Notes under the pieces: generated by a model | Seen by the model: only the letters and a program-made list of their open reading frames with translations | Told to the model about the DNA's origin: nothing | Databases searched by the model: none | Assembly (NCBI GenBank): GCA_017626845.1 | Contig: JAGAHX010000063.1 | Coordinates: 1-44,561, forward strand | Source of the DNA: Bacillota bacterium | GTDB lineage: Bacteria; Bacillota; Clostridia; Peptostreptococcales; Anaerovoracaceae | Direction: 5' to 3' | Length of the DNA: 44,561 nucleotides | Program-made: the position numbers and the translations under genes | Shown here: positions 16,304-25,111 of the stretch, piece by piece | Layout of the letters: every line of letters begins with the position of its first letter | Numbering within the stretch: position 1 is the first letter of the stretch

Positions 16304-19300
16304 ATGGTTTACAGAGTATACGTAGAAAAGAAGCCCGGATTCGACCTGGAAGCGAAGAGCATGCTGGCGGATCTGAAGTCCAGCCTGGGGATCGAAGGCC
16401 TGAAGGACGTGCGGATGTTCAACCGCTACGATGCGGAGAACATGTCGAAGGAACAGTTCGACTACGCCGTAAAGTACGTCTTCTCCGAACCGCAGATGGA
16501 TACCGCCTGCGAGCTGCCCGATTTCGGCGATGCCAAGGTCTTCGCCGTGGAATTCCTGCCCGGCCAGTTCGACCAGAGGGCCGACTCCGCCGCCCAGTGC
16601 ATCCAGCTGATCTTCCAGGGCGAGCGTCCCCTCACCCGTTCCGCCAGAGTCTATGCACTTTACGGCGATCTGAGCGATGCGGACGTGGAAGCGGTCAAGA
16701 AGTACGTCATCAACCCCGTGGAAGCCAGAGAAGCTGCGGCGGAAGTCCCCGAGACCCTGGTCGTCAACTACGACATCCCGACGGAAGTCGCCACGCTGAC
16801 GGGCTTCACCGCCATGACCGATGCGGATCTGGACAAGTTTATCGCGGACAACGGCCTGGCGATGGACGAGGCGGACCTGGCGATGGTCCGCGACTACTTC
16901 GCTTCCGAGCACCGTGACCCCACCATCACCGAGATCAAGATGATCGACACCTACTGGTCCGATCACTGCAGACATACCACCTTCAACACCGTCATCGACG
17001 GCGTCACCTTCGAGGACGAACTGCTCCAGAACGCCTGGAACGACTACCTCAAGACCCGCGAGGATCTGGGCCGCACCAAGCCCATCTGCCTGATGGATCT
17101 GGGCACCATCGCAGCCAAAGAACTGAAGAAGCAGGGCAAGATGGACAAGTTGGACGAATCCGATGAGATCAACGCCTGCACCATCAAGATGACCGTCAAC
17201 ATCGGCGGCAAGGAAGAGCCCTGGCTGCTGCTCTTCAAGAACGAGACGCATAACCACCCGACGGAGATCGAGCCCTTCGGCGGCGCGGCCACCTGCACCG
17301 GCGGCATCATCCGCGACCCCCTCTCCGGCAGAGCCTACGTCTACGCAGCGATGCGCGTGAGCGGCGCGGCGGATCCGACGAAGCCCATCAGCGAAACGCT
17401 CCCGGGCAAGATCCCCCAGAAGAAGCTCACCCAGACCGCAGCGGCAGGAAACTCCTCCTACGGCAACCAGATCGGTCTTCCCGCAGGCCTGGTGGAAGAG
17501 ATCTACCACCCCGGCTACGTAGCCAAGAGAATGGAGCTCGGCGCGGTCGTAGCGGCGGCTCCCGCGGCAAACGTCCGCAGAGAAGTTCCGGCTCCCGGCG
17601 ACGTGGTCATCCTGCTGGGCGGCGGCACGGGCCGCGACGGCATCGGCGGCGCTACCGGCGCTTCCAAGGCGCACGACGTGCACTCCGTCGAGACCTGCGG
17701 TGCGGAAGTCCAGAAGGGCAACGCACCCGAAGAAAGAAAGATGCAGAGACTGTTCCGCAACGGCGAAGCGACCCGCCTCATCAAGCGCTGCAACGACTTC
17801 GGCGCAGGCGGCGTATCCGTCGCCATCGGCGAACTGGCGGACGGCCTGGATATCGATCTGGACCTTGTTCCCAAGAAGTACGAAGGTCTGGACGGCACCG
17901 AACTTGCCATCTCCGAATCCCAGGAGAGAATGGCCTGCTGCGTAGCGGCAGAAGACGTCGAAAAGTTCCTGGCTCTGGCGGCGGAAGAGAATCTGAACGC
18001 CGTACCCGTGGCCCGGGTCACCGACACGAACCGCCTCGTGATGCACTGGAACGGCAAGACCATCGTGGACATCTCCCGCGATTTCCTGAACACCAATGGT
18101 GCGGATAAGCACATTACCGCGGCACCCGCTCCCGCCGTCTGGGACGAAGAGCTGGCTTCCGGCAGCTTCGTGGAGAATCTGAAGACCGTGGCAGGCGACC
18201 TCAACTCCTGTTCGAGAAGAGGCCTCGTGGAGCGCTTCGACTCCAACGTCGGCGCAGCCACCGTCCTGTCCCCCTTCGGCGGCAAGTACCAGAGAACCCC
18301 CATCCAGGCGATGGTGCACAAAGTCTCCGTCGAAAAGGAAGACACCGACACCTGCTCGCTGATGGCATTCGGCTTCAACCCGTTCATCTCCAGCAGCAGC
18401 CCCTATCACGGCGCTTATCTGGCGGTCGTGGAATCCTGCGCGAAGCTGGTGGCAGCCGGTGCGGAATTCAAGGACGTTTACCTCACCTTCCAGGAATACT
18501 TCGAGAAGCTGGGCAAGGATCCCAAGCGCTGGGGCAAGCCTCTGTCCGCTCTGCTGGGCGCGTTTGAAGCCCAGATGGCCCTGGGCGTTGCAGCCATCGG
18601 CGGCAAGGACTCCATGAGCGGAACCTTCGAAGATCTGGACGTTCCGCCCACGCTGGTCTCCTTCGCGGTCACCACGGATAAGGTGGACCACATCGTTTCC
18701 AACGAATTCAAGGCGCCCGGCCACAAGGTGGTCTGGATCCGTCCCGAACTGAACGAAGCGGGGCTGCCCAAGGGCGAATCTCTGCTGAAGATCTTCGCAG
18801 AAGTCACCGAGCTGCAGAGAAGCGGCAAGGCCTGCACGGTCTACACCCCGGGCATGGGCGGCGCTGCAGCAGCTATCATGAAGATGGCCTTCGGCAACAA
18901 GATCGGTTTCTCCTTCGCGGAAGATGCGGATCTGCAGGATGTCTTCGCCACCTCCTACGGCTCCTTTATCGTGGAAATGGCGGACGGCTACTGCGAGAAG
19001 TGCGCGGCCAAGGTCGCACCCGAGAGCGTGCTGCTGGGCGTCACCACGGACGACGGCAAGTTTACCGCCGGCGAAGAGTGCGTCTCCATCGAAGAGATCG
19101 CGAAGATCTACGAGAGCAAGCTGGAAGACGTCTTCCCCTGCAACATCCCGACGGACGAAAGCGCGCCCATCGAGAAGTTCAGCTCCGATAAGAAGTGCAC
19201 CGCGGCTCCGGCCATCAAGGTAGCGAAGCCTAGAGTGCTCATCCCGACCTTCCCCGGAACCAACAGCGAATACGACTCCGCCAAGTACGCGGAAGCGGCC

Positions 19301-20026
19301 GGTGCGGAAGCGAAGATCTCCATCATCCGCAATCTTACGCCAGACGATATCCAGAGATCTGTAGAAGAAGTAGCCGAAGAGATCCGCAAGAGCCAGATGA
19401 TCTTCATCCCCGGCGGTTTCTCCGGCGGCGACGAGCCCGACGGCTCCGGCAAGTTCATCACCGCGTTCTTCCGCAATGCGGCCATCAAGGAGGCGGTCAC
19501 CGAGCTGCTCGAAAAGAGAGACGGCCTGATGCTGGGCGTCTGCAACGGTTTCCAGGCTCTCGTCAAGCTGGGCCTCGTGCCCTACGGCAAGATCATCGAC
19601 ACCGACGAGAACTGCCCGACCGTTACCTTCAACAAGATCGGCCGCCTGCAGAGCAAGATCGTGCGCACCCGCGTCTGCTCCACCATGTCTCCCTGGCTGG
19701 CGAAGACCCAGGTGGGCGACGTGTACAACGTCGCCATCTCCCACGGCGAAGGACGCTTCTACGCGAGCGATGAACTCATCCACCAGCTGGCGGCGAACGG
19801 CCAGATCGCGCAGCAGTATGTCGGCCTCGACGGGGAACCCTCCATGTCCGTGGACGTTACCCCCAACGGTTCCGCCTACGCCATCGAAGGCATCACCTCC
19901 CCCGACGGCCGCGTCTTCGGCAAGATGGGCCATATCGAGCGCTACAGCAAGGGAATCTTCCGCAACATCCCGGGCAACTATGATCCGAAGCTGATGGAAG
20001 CAGCAGTAGAGTACTTTACGAAATAA
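16304..20026 (+). CDS. purL: Phosphoribosylformylglycinamidine synthase, single-chain long form
   Basis: A 1,240-residue PurL that converts FGAR to FGAM using glutamine and ATP. The N-terminal PurS-like region is followed by IDTYWSDHCRHTTFNT and the first synthetase domain (FKNETHNHPTEIEPFGGAAT). A second synthetase half contains AAIGGKDSMSGTF. The C-terminal glutaminase domain has LIPTFPGTNSEYD, the nucleophile in LGVCNGFQAL, and the His/Glu partners in ISHGEGRFYA. Gram-positive bacteria often use separate PurS, PurQ and PurL; this one is the fused type. It is the last gene of the operon. AAAGGA precedes the ATG and a 25-bp palindrome follows the stop. Confidence 0.97.
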   Translation: MVYRVYVEKKPGFDLEAKSMLADLKSSLGIEGLKDVRMFNRYDAENMSKEQFDYAVKYVFSEPQMDTACELPDFGDAKVFAVEFLPGQFDQRADSAAQCIQLIFQGERPLTRSARVYALYGDLSDADVEAVKKYVINPVEAREAAAEVPETLVVNYDIPTEVATLTGFTAMTDADLDKFIADNGLAMDEADLAMVRDYFASEHRDPTITEIKMIDTYWSDHCRHTTFNTVIDGVTFEDELLQNAWNDYLKTREDLGRTKPICLMDLGTIAAKELKKQGKMDKLDESDEINACTIKMTVNIGGKEEPWLLLFKNETHNHPTEIEPFGGAATCTGGIIRDPLSGRAYVYAAMRVSGAADPTKPISETLPGKIPQKKLTQTAAAGNSSYGNQIGLPAGLVEEIYHPGYVAKRMELGAVVAAAPAANVRREVPAPGDVVILLGGGTGRDGIGGATGASKAHDVHSVETCGAEVQKGNAPEERKMQRLFRNGEATRLIKRCNDFGAGGVSVAIGELADGLDIDLDLVPKKYEGLDGTELAISESQERMACCVAAEDVEKFLALAAEENLNAVPVARVTDTNRLVMHWNGKTIVDISRDFLNTNGADKHITAAPAPAVWDEELASGSFVENLKTVAGDLNSCSRRGLVERFDSNVGAATVLSPFGGKYQRTPIQAMVHKVSVEKEDTDTCSLMAFGFNPFISSSSPYHGAYLAVVESCAKLVAAGAEFKDVYLTFQEYFEKLGKDPKRWGKPLSALLGAFEAQMALGVAAIGGKDSMSGTFEDLDVPPTLVSFAVTTDKVDHIVSNEFKAPGHKVVWIRPELNEAGLPKGESLLKIFAEVTELQRSGKACTVYTPGMGGAAAAIMKMAFGNKIGFSFAEDADLQDVFATSYGSFIVEMADGYCEKCAAKVAPESVLLGVTTDDGKFTAGEECVSIEEIAKIYESKLEDVFPCNIPTDESAPIEKFSSDKKCTAAPAIKVAKPRVLIPTFPGTNSEYDSAKYAEAAGAEAKISIIRNLTPDDIQRSVEEVAEEIRKSQMIFIPGGFSGGDEPDGSGKFITAFFRNAAIKEAVTELLEKRDGLMLGVCNGFQALVKLGLVPYGKIIDTDENCPTVTFNKIGRLQSKIVRTRVCSTMSPWLAKTQVGDVYNVAISHGEGRFYASDELIHQLAANGQIAQQYVGLDGEPSMSVDVTPNGSAYAIEGITSPDGRVFGKMGHIERYSKGIFRNIPGNYDPKLMEAAVEYFTK

Positions 20027-20039
20027 CCAAATAACACAT

Positions 20040-20094
20040 AACACAAAGGGACAGGTACATTGTGCAGTACACAATGTACCTGTCCCTTTGTGTT
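20040..20094. repeat. 25-bp perfect inverted repeat between convergent genes, probable terminator
   Basis: AACACAAAGGGACAGGTACA (20040-20059, continuing TTGTG) pairs perfectly over 25 bp with 20070-20094, around a five-base loop CAGTA. The stem is unusually long and is not followed by a T run. It sits between the ends of purL and the small membrane protein gene, where it could end or protect both transcripts. A second, partial copy of one arm occurs inside a coding sequence at 27086-27110. Confidence 0.85.
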
Positions 20095-20103
20095 GGCAGA
20101 TAA

Positions 20104-20517
20104 TTAGAAATGCGTCTCGATATACTTCTGCATCTTTCTCTTGTCGTACTCGCCCTTGAAATTGTTCTGGAAGCGCTGCACCGTAAAGCTGTTGAACTCC
20201 ACGATGTTGCGGTACTTAAACAGCCCCAGCAGGAAGGGCACGCCTGCGCACACCCAGCCGAAAGGCGCGGTCTTGATGCAGGCCGTAAACAGCACGAACA
20301 GCATGAGCGCGGAGATGACCACGCCGGCGATCTTCTTTTTCGGCAGAATGGCCTTTACCTTATCCTCCGCAATGATGCCTTCCCGCACCATCTCGTCCGC
20401 AAAGCGCTGCAGCACGCCGAACTGCGAGATCGTATTCATCAGCACCGGCACGACGCCGAAGAAGGTGAAGACCACCAGCAGCGCGTCGCCCAGAAGCTGT
20501 CCCATATTTCCGTTCAT
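20104..20517 (-). CDS. Small membrane protein of unknown function
   Basis: A 137-residue protein that I do not recognise. It has two or three hydrophobic stretches: ALLVVFTFFGVVPVLMNTI near the N-terminus, and IAGVVISALMLFVLFTACI followed by GWVCAGVPFLLGLF in the middle. The tail is charged (NFKGEYDKRKMQKYIE). The order suggests an integral membrane protein with a cytoplasmic C-terminus. The ATG at 20517 is preferred since GAGGAG lies 9 bases upstream; a GTG two codons earlier is also open. It is the last gene of a leftward unit after addA and the PHP gene, starting 13 bases after the PHP stop. No function is assigned. Confidence 0.75.
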   Translation of the reverse strand: MNGNMGQLLGDALLVVFTFFGVVPVLMNTISQFGVLQRFADEMVREGIIAEDKVKAILPKKKIAGVVISALMLFVLFTACIKTAPFGWVCAGVPFLLGLFKYRNIVEFNSFTVQRFQNNFKGEYDKRKMQKYIETHF

Positions 20518-20530
20518 AAACACACACTCC

Positions 20531-21433
20531 TCAATCGAGATATTCTTCTACCCATTGTAACATGGAAATGTCCGCTTCTGTCGAGAAATTGCCCATCTTC
20601 TTGACCGGACGGGCATTTGCCCCGTGGTCATCGGAGCCCTTCGACACCAGCATGCCCAGCCGCTTTGCCAGATCCAGCAGATAGGCGGTCTGCTGGGGCG
20701 TATGGGTCGGATACCAGCATTCGATGCCGGCCATGCCCAGATCTTTCAGGGCCCGGATGACGGCCTCCTGCCGCTGCCGGTAGACCTCCGGCTCCTCCCG
20801 TTTCGGCGGCTTAAACGACAATTGGAACGGGTGGGCGAAAAACGTCTTTCCTCCGGCTTCGTTCACCACCCGGATGGCCTCTGCCGCCGGGATCTTGTAC
20901 CGGTGGATGGCCTTCACCTTGGGGTGCATCAGCATCTTGTCGTCGTCGAACGCATCGACCACCGTCTCGCAGTAACCTTTCGCCACCAGAAGCCGCGCGA
21001 AGGAGACCTTGCCCACGAACCCGTTGATGGACTGGGCCTTCAGCTCCTCCATGGTCATGGGATAGCCCAGCTCGCAGAACACCTGCCGCAGCGCCTCGTT
21101 GCGCCACTCGCGGCGTTCCTGGATGTAGCTAAGCGCCTTCTGCAGTTCCGGATCTGCAGGGTCCATGCCGTAGCCGAGAATGTGCATGTAATGGGTGCAG
21201 CCCTCGAAGCCGGGCACGTCCTCCGCATATTCCGCAGAGAACTCCACGCCCCGCACGACCCGTACGCCCAGGCGCTTTCCCTCTTCGACCGCCTCCTCCA
21301 CGCCGCCCATGCCGTCGTGGTCGGTAATGGCCATCACGTCGATGCCCATGGCCTTGGCGCGCGCCACGACAACAGCCGGCGCTTCCTTGCCGTCGCTGTA
21401 ATAGGTATGTAAATGCAGATCAGGATTCATCAT
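20531..21433 (-). CDS. PHP-domain phosphoesterase
   Basis: A 300-residue PHP protein of the type that includes 3',5'-nucleotide bisphosphate phosphatases and the RNase AM/YciV group. The metal-binding motifs are complete: DLHLHTYYSDG at the start, ITDHDGMGG, a conserved VVRGVEFSAEY, FFAHPFQ, and KGSDDHG near the end. It probably hydrolyses phosphate from nucleotides or short RNA ends; the exact substrate cannot be read. The ATG at 21433 (or the next codon) overlaps the addA stop, so it is coupled to addA. TTG at 21436 is a less likely start. Confidence 0.88.
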   Translation of the reverse strand: MMNPDLHLHTYYSDGKEAPAVVVARAKAMGIDVMAITDHDGMGGVEEAVEEGKRLGVRVVRGVEFSAEYAEDVPGFEGCTHYMHILGYGMDPADPELQKALSYIQERREWRNEALRQVFCELGYPMTMEELKAQSINGFVGKVSFARLLVAKGYCETVVDAFDDDKMLMHPKVKAIHRYKIPAAEAIRVVNEAGGKTFFAHPFQLSFKPPKREEPEVYRQRQEAVIRALKDLGMAGIECWYPTHTPQQTAYLLDLAKRLGMLVSKGSDDHGANARPVKKMGNFSTEADISMLQWVEEYLD

Positions 21434-24400
21434 CAATGGAAATTTCCTTATCTATGCCGAAAAGATAGAGAACGGCCCGCTTTACCGGCACCCCGGTGAC
21501 CCCCTCCAGGGCCTCCCGGTACAGCGCCAGCTGAGGCAGGTAATCCGCCCGCAGCCGCTCCATCTCGGCGTCTAAATTTTCTTTGTCGATATAGTTGGAC
21601 TTGTAATCCACCAGCACCCAGGCGCCGTCCTGCTTAAAGCAGCAGTCGATGGTGCCCTGGACCAGTACCTGCCGGTCCTCCAGCTCGTGGCGTATCGTAA
21701 AGGGCTGCTCTTTGTACAGCTCTTCGGCTGCCAGGGCGTCCCGCCCCGTCTGTGACCCGAAGAACGCGCTCACCCGCCGGGGATCCACCGCGGCGAATTC
21801 CGCATCCGTAAGCAGGCCGCGGGAAAGCAGACCTTCCATGAAGATCCGGATGCTGTCCGGGTCTTTTTCCTCCGGCGTAAAGGGCAGATGCTCCATCACC
21901 GTGTGATACGCCGTGCCCCTGGCTGCGGCGCCCAAGGTCTTCTGCGCCGAAAGGAATGCCGGCAGCGGATCTTTGGCAGGAAGGAAAGCTTCCTGCTCCT
22001 GCAGGGCTTCCTCCTCCCCTTCTGCGGCAAGCATCTTCGGCAGGGACTGCCGCTTCTCCCGCTCCATGGCTGCGATCTGGGACACGCTGTACTTGCGCTT
22101 CTCTTTTTGCTCCTGGGGCGGTTCGTAGTCGAAGTTCAGCCGGTAGGCGATCTCTTCCTTCGTAACGGGAAGCTCGTCTTCCGGAACGCAGAAACCTTCC
22201 GCCAGTTCCTTCGCCAGTTTTCTTCTTTCGACCGCCTGGGATGTCTGCTGCGATACCAGAGACGCACGCGGCACGATCTCCACGCTTCCCGCCGGAAGGA
22301 GCGGAACCAGCGCATTTACATAGTTCGTGCAGCTTTCCACGTCGCCGGGCAGAAGCGCGTCCGCTTTCGCCAGCAGCGCATCTCCGTGCTTTACGGCGGC
22401 GGACATCAGGACGATGTCCTTCGGTCTCGTGAGCGCCACGTACAGCACCCGGATGTTCTCCGCCAGTTCTTCCGCGTCCTTCTTTCTGCGGATCATCTGC
22501 AGGCTCAAGGGGTCACAGTAGAGCCCCGTCCCCGGCTGCACCAGACGCATCGCCGCGCCGAAGGACTTGTGAAAATCGGCCTTGCCCTTATGTTTGCCGC
22601 CGATCTTCTTGCCCAGTCCCGCCAGCAGAACGAAGGGAAATTCCAGGCCTTTGCTCTTGTGGATGGTCATGATGCGGACCACGTCCTCGCTCTCGGAGAG
22701 GATCTTCACCTGGCCCACGTCCACCGTGCCGCCCTTGCTGTTGACGGCGTCCACATAATTAATGAATCCGTACAATCCGCCGGCGCTGTCCGACTCGTAC
22801 TGCTGCGCTTTATCCGCGAGCGCCCGCAGGTTCGCGAGCCGCTGGGTGCCCGCAGGCACCGCGGAGGCAAAGGAGGCATAGCCGCTGTCCGTCAGCAGTT
22901 CCCAGAGGAAATCGCCCAGAGGCATGTGGCGCGACAGCATGCGCCAGCGGTCCAGCTTCGCGGCGAACGCCAGACATTTTTCTTTGAGTGGGCCCTCCGG
23001 TCCTTCCGTCTGATATTCCGCAAAGATACGGTTATAGGGTGCGCGGGTCTCGCCCCGGCCCTTCGCCCAGATGCGGATGGACGCCAGATCGGAAGCGGTA
23101 AATCCGAATACGGGGGAGCGCAGCACGCTCAGCAGCGGCACGTCCTGGCTGCGGTTGTCGATGATGCGCAGCAGGTTGAGGAACACCTGGATCTCCACCG
23201 TATCGAAATAGCCTTCGCTGCGGTCCAGGAAGACCGGGATGCCCGATTCCGCCAAGGTCTTATAAAATACTTCGCCGTCGCCCTTCACCGCCCGCAGCAG
23301 GATGACCATATCCCGGTAGACAAGGGGCCGGTCGCAGTCTTTTTTATCGTCGTGGACCGTTTTTCCGTGATATTCCCGGATGAGCCGGACCGCGTTGATG
23401 GCTTCCAGCTCCGCAGCCTTCAGGTCCTCGATCTCTTCGTCCACGGAAGGGTCGTCCGCGTCTTCTTCCGGCTCCTCGACCGGAACGTCTTCCTCATCGG
23501 GCAGCTGCGTCTCCACCAGATACAGCCGCGGCGGATAGGACAGCGGCCCTTCGTAGGAACTGCCCTTGACCAGCGCCTCGTCCTCCGTATATTCCATGCC
23601 CGTCGTCTCCGGGGTCATGAGGGAGCGGAACAGGCGGTTGACCAGATCCACGACTTCCTTCTTGCTGCGGAAGTTGTTGTTGAGGTCGATCACGTTTCCG
23701 TCCGGGTCCTCCCCCGCCTTATACCGGCGGTAGCGGTCCAGGAACAGCTCCGGCTCCGCCAGACGAAATTTATAGATGCTCTGCTTTACGTCGCCCACCA
23801 TGAAGACGTTGTCCGGCCGGGCGACCCGCTCGATGAGCTTATCCTGCACCAGGTTGCTGTCCTGGTATTCGTCCACGAAGATGCACGTGAACTTCTCCCG
23901 GTATTCCCGGCAGACCTCTTCGTTCTCCAGGATGTGCAGCGCAAAGTGTTCTATATCCGAGAAATCCAATAGGCCCAGAAGGTCCTTTTTCGCCCCATAG
24001 AGCGACGAAAACTCCTTTGTAAGGGAAACGAGCGTCCGCAGCGGTTCCGCGCCCAGGATCCGCTCTTTTTCCAGCTTTTCTTCCGAGAAGATCAGGAACT
24101 TTTCCTTGGCATCCTTTACGTGATCTTTGCCGTTGTCCCGCAGGGCCTTTACATAGTCCTTGCGGAGGTTCCAGTCCTCTTTTTCGTCCTTGGAGGGGCT
24201 CATCGTCGTAAACCGGTGACCCTCCAGAGCAGCCGCCGCCTCCGCCAGCGCCCCCTGCTCCGCCAGGGCACGCAGGGAGTACAGATAGGCCAGGTCGCCC
24301 TCGTTCTTCCCCTGCAGCTTCGGCAGGCCTTCCAGTTCATCGCCCGCCCTGCGGAAATATCCGATCGCCAGATCCAGCCGGCGCAGAGTCTGTTCCTTTG

Positions 24401-25028
24401 CAAATTTTCTGTATCGTTCTTCGAACTGTCCGGGATCGTTCAAAAGATCCTCCGTCCATTGCCAGGGATCGGGAAGGCTCTGCAGGAACTTGTGAAAATC
24501 CAGGATGAGATCGCGCACCGGGGCATCGCCTTTGGATGTGGCGTAGCGGTCCAGAAAGGCGCGGAATTCCGGGGTATCCGCTTCGTAGCAGCGCTCCATC
24601 AGCTCGTCCAGCGCCTCCCGGGACAGGATGGCCTGCCGGGGCTCGTCGCAGATGGCCAGATTCGGCTTAATGCCGATCACGTGATAGTAGCGGTGCACGA
24701 CTTCCAGCGCGAACTTGTGAAACGTGGAGATGTTGGCCCGGCTCACCAGGTTCATCTGGGAGCGCAGCCAGTTCCGGCGGTCCTTCGGCTGCCCTTCCGC
24801 GGACAGCTGCCGGCTCAGGGACTCGTAGATGCGTTCCTTCATCTCCGCCGCGGCAGCGTTCGTAAAGGTGACGATGAGCATGTTCTCCAGGCTCACGCCC
24901 TCCTCCAGCACCAGCTGTTTGACCCGCTCCACCAGCACGGAGGTCTTGCCCGAACCTGCGGCAGCGGAAACAAGCAGGCTGCTTCCCCTGCTTTCGATCG
25001 CTTGCTTTTGTCTGTCGGTCCAGGCCAT
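21420..25028 (-). CDS. addA: ATP-dependent helicase/nuclease subunit A
   Basis: A 1,202-residue AddA (RexA), the motor and nuclease subunit of the AddAB complex, which processes DNA double-strand breaks for recombination and degrades foreign linear DNA. The UvrD-type helicase motifs are SAAAGSGKTSVL (Walker A), FVDEYQDSN (motif II), VGDVKQSIYKFR (motif III), IMTIHKSKGLEFP (motif V) and RVLYVALTRPK (motif VI). The C-terminal RecB-type nuclease has ARGTAYHTVMEHLPF, GTIDCCF, WVLVDYKSNY and YLPQLALY. GGGAGG precedes the ATG. The usual partner addB is not adjacent: the upstream neighbour is divergent gpmI, so AddB must be encoded elsewhere. Confidence 0.97.
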   Translation of the reverse strand: MAWTDRQKQAIESRGSSLLVSAAAGSGKTSVLVERVKQLVLEEGVSLENMLIVTFTNAAAAEMKERIYESLSRQLSAEGQPKDRRNWLRSQMNLVSRANISTFHKFALEVVHRYYHVIGIKPNLAICDEPRQAILSREALDELMERCYEADTPEFRAFLDRYATSKGDAPVRDLILDFHKFLQSLPDPWQWTEDLLNDPGQFEERYRKFAKEQTLRRLDLAIGYFRRAGDELEGLPKLQGKNEGDLAYLYSLRALAEQGALAEAAAALEGHRFTTMSPSKDEKEDWNLRKDYVKALRDNGKDHVKDAKEKFLIFSEEKLEKERILGAEPLRTLVSLTKEFSSLYGAKKDLLGLLDFSDIEHFALHILENEEVCREYREKFTCIFVDEYQDSNLVQDKLIERVARPDNVFMVGDVKQSIYKFRLAEPELFLDRYRRYKAGEDPDGNVIDLNNNFRSKKEVVDLVNRLFRSLMTPETTGMEYTEDEALVKGSSYEGPLSYPPRLYLVETQLPDEEDVPVEEPEEDADDPSVDEEIEDLKAAELEAINAVRLIREYHGKTVHDDKKDCDRPLVYRDMVILLRAVKGDGEVFYKTLAESGIPVFLDRSEGYFDTVEIQVFLNLLRIIDNRSQDVPLLSVLRSPVFGFTASDLASIRIWAKGRGETRAPYNRIFAEYQTEGPEGPLKEKCLAFAAKLDRWRMLSRHMPLGDFLWELLTDSGYASFASAVPAGTQRLANLRALADKAQQYESDSAGGLYGFINYVDAVNSKGGTVDVGQVKILSESEDVVRIMTIHKSKGLEFPFVLLAGLGKKIGGKHKGKADFHKSFGAAMRLVQPGTGLYCDPLSLQMIRRKKDAEELAENIRVLYVALTRPKDIVLMSAAVKHGDALLAKADALLPGDVESCTNYVNALVPLLPAGSVEIVPRASLVSQQTSQAVERRKLAKELAEGFCVPEDELPVTKEEIAYRLNFDYEPPQEQKEKRKYSVSQIAAMEREKRQSLPKMLAAEGEEEALQEQEAFLPAKDPLPAFLSAQKTLGAAARGTAYHTVMEHLPFTPEEKDPDSIRIFMEGLLSRGLLTDAEFAAVDPRRVSAFFGSQTGRDALAAEELYKEQPFTIRHELEDRQVLVQGTIDCCFKQDGAWVLVDYKSNYIDKENLDAEMERLRADYLPQLALYREALEGVTGVPVKRAVLYLFGIDKEISIDDES

Positions 25029-25049
25029 ACTGCCACCTCCCAGCAGTTA

Positions 25050-25055
25050 ATTATA
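25050..25055 (-). promoter_or_regulatory. addA -10 element
   Basis: Minus-strand TATAAT 22 bases upstream of the addA ATG is a perfect -10 hexamer. No good -35 is visible at the right distance. Confidence 0.4.
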
Positions 25056-25076
25056 CACTACGGAAAGGCCGATTTG

Positions 25077-25085
25077 TGGTACAAT
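25077..25085 (+). promoter_or_regulatory. gpmI extended -10 promoter
   Basis: TGGTACAAT is a TGn-extended -10 element about 27 bases before the gpmI ATG. It lies back to back with the addA promoter. No -35 is evident. Confidence 0.5.
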
Positions 25086-25111
25086 CGAGGCATATGGAGG
25101 ATTTTGACCCT

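Noticed and set aside
16163..20074. A 1,303-codon open frame antisense to purL, and similar antisense frames over purF, purM, addA and others
   Set aside because: Shadow frames caused by GC-rich codon bias; the sense strands encode clear enzymes and the antisense proteins have no recognisable domain.
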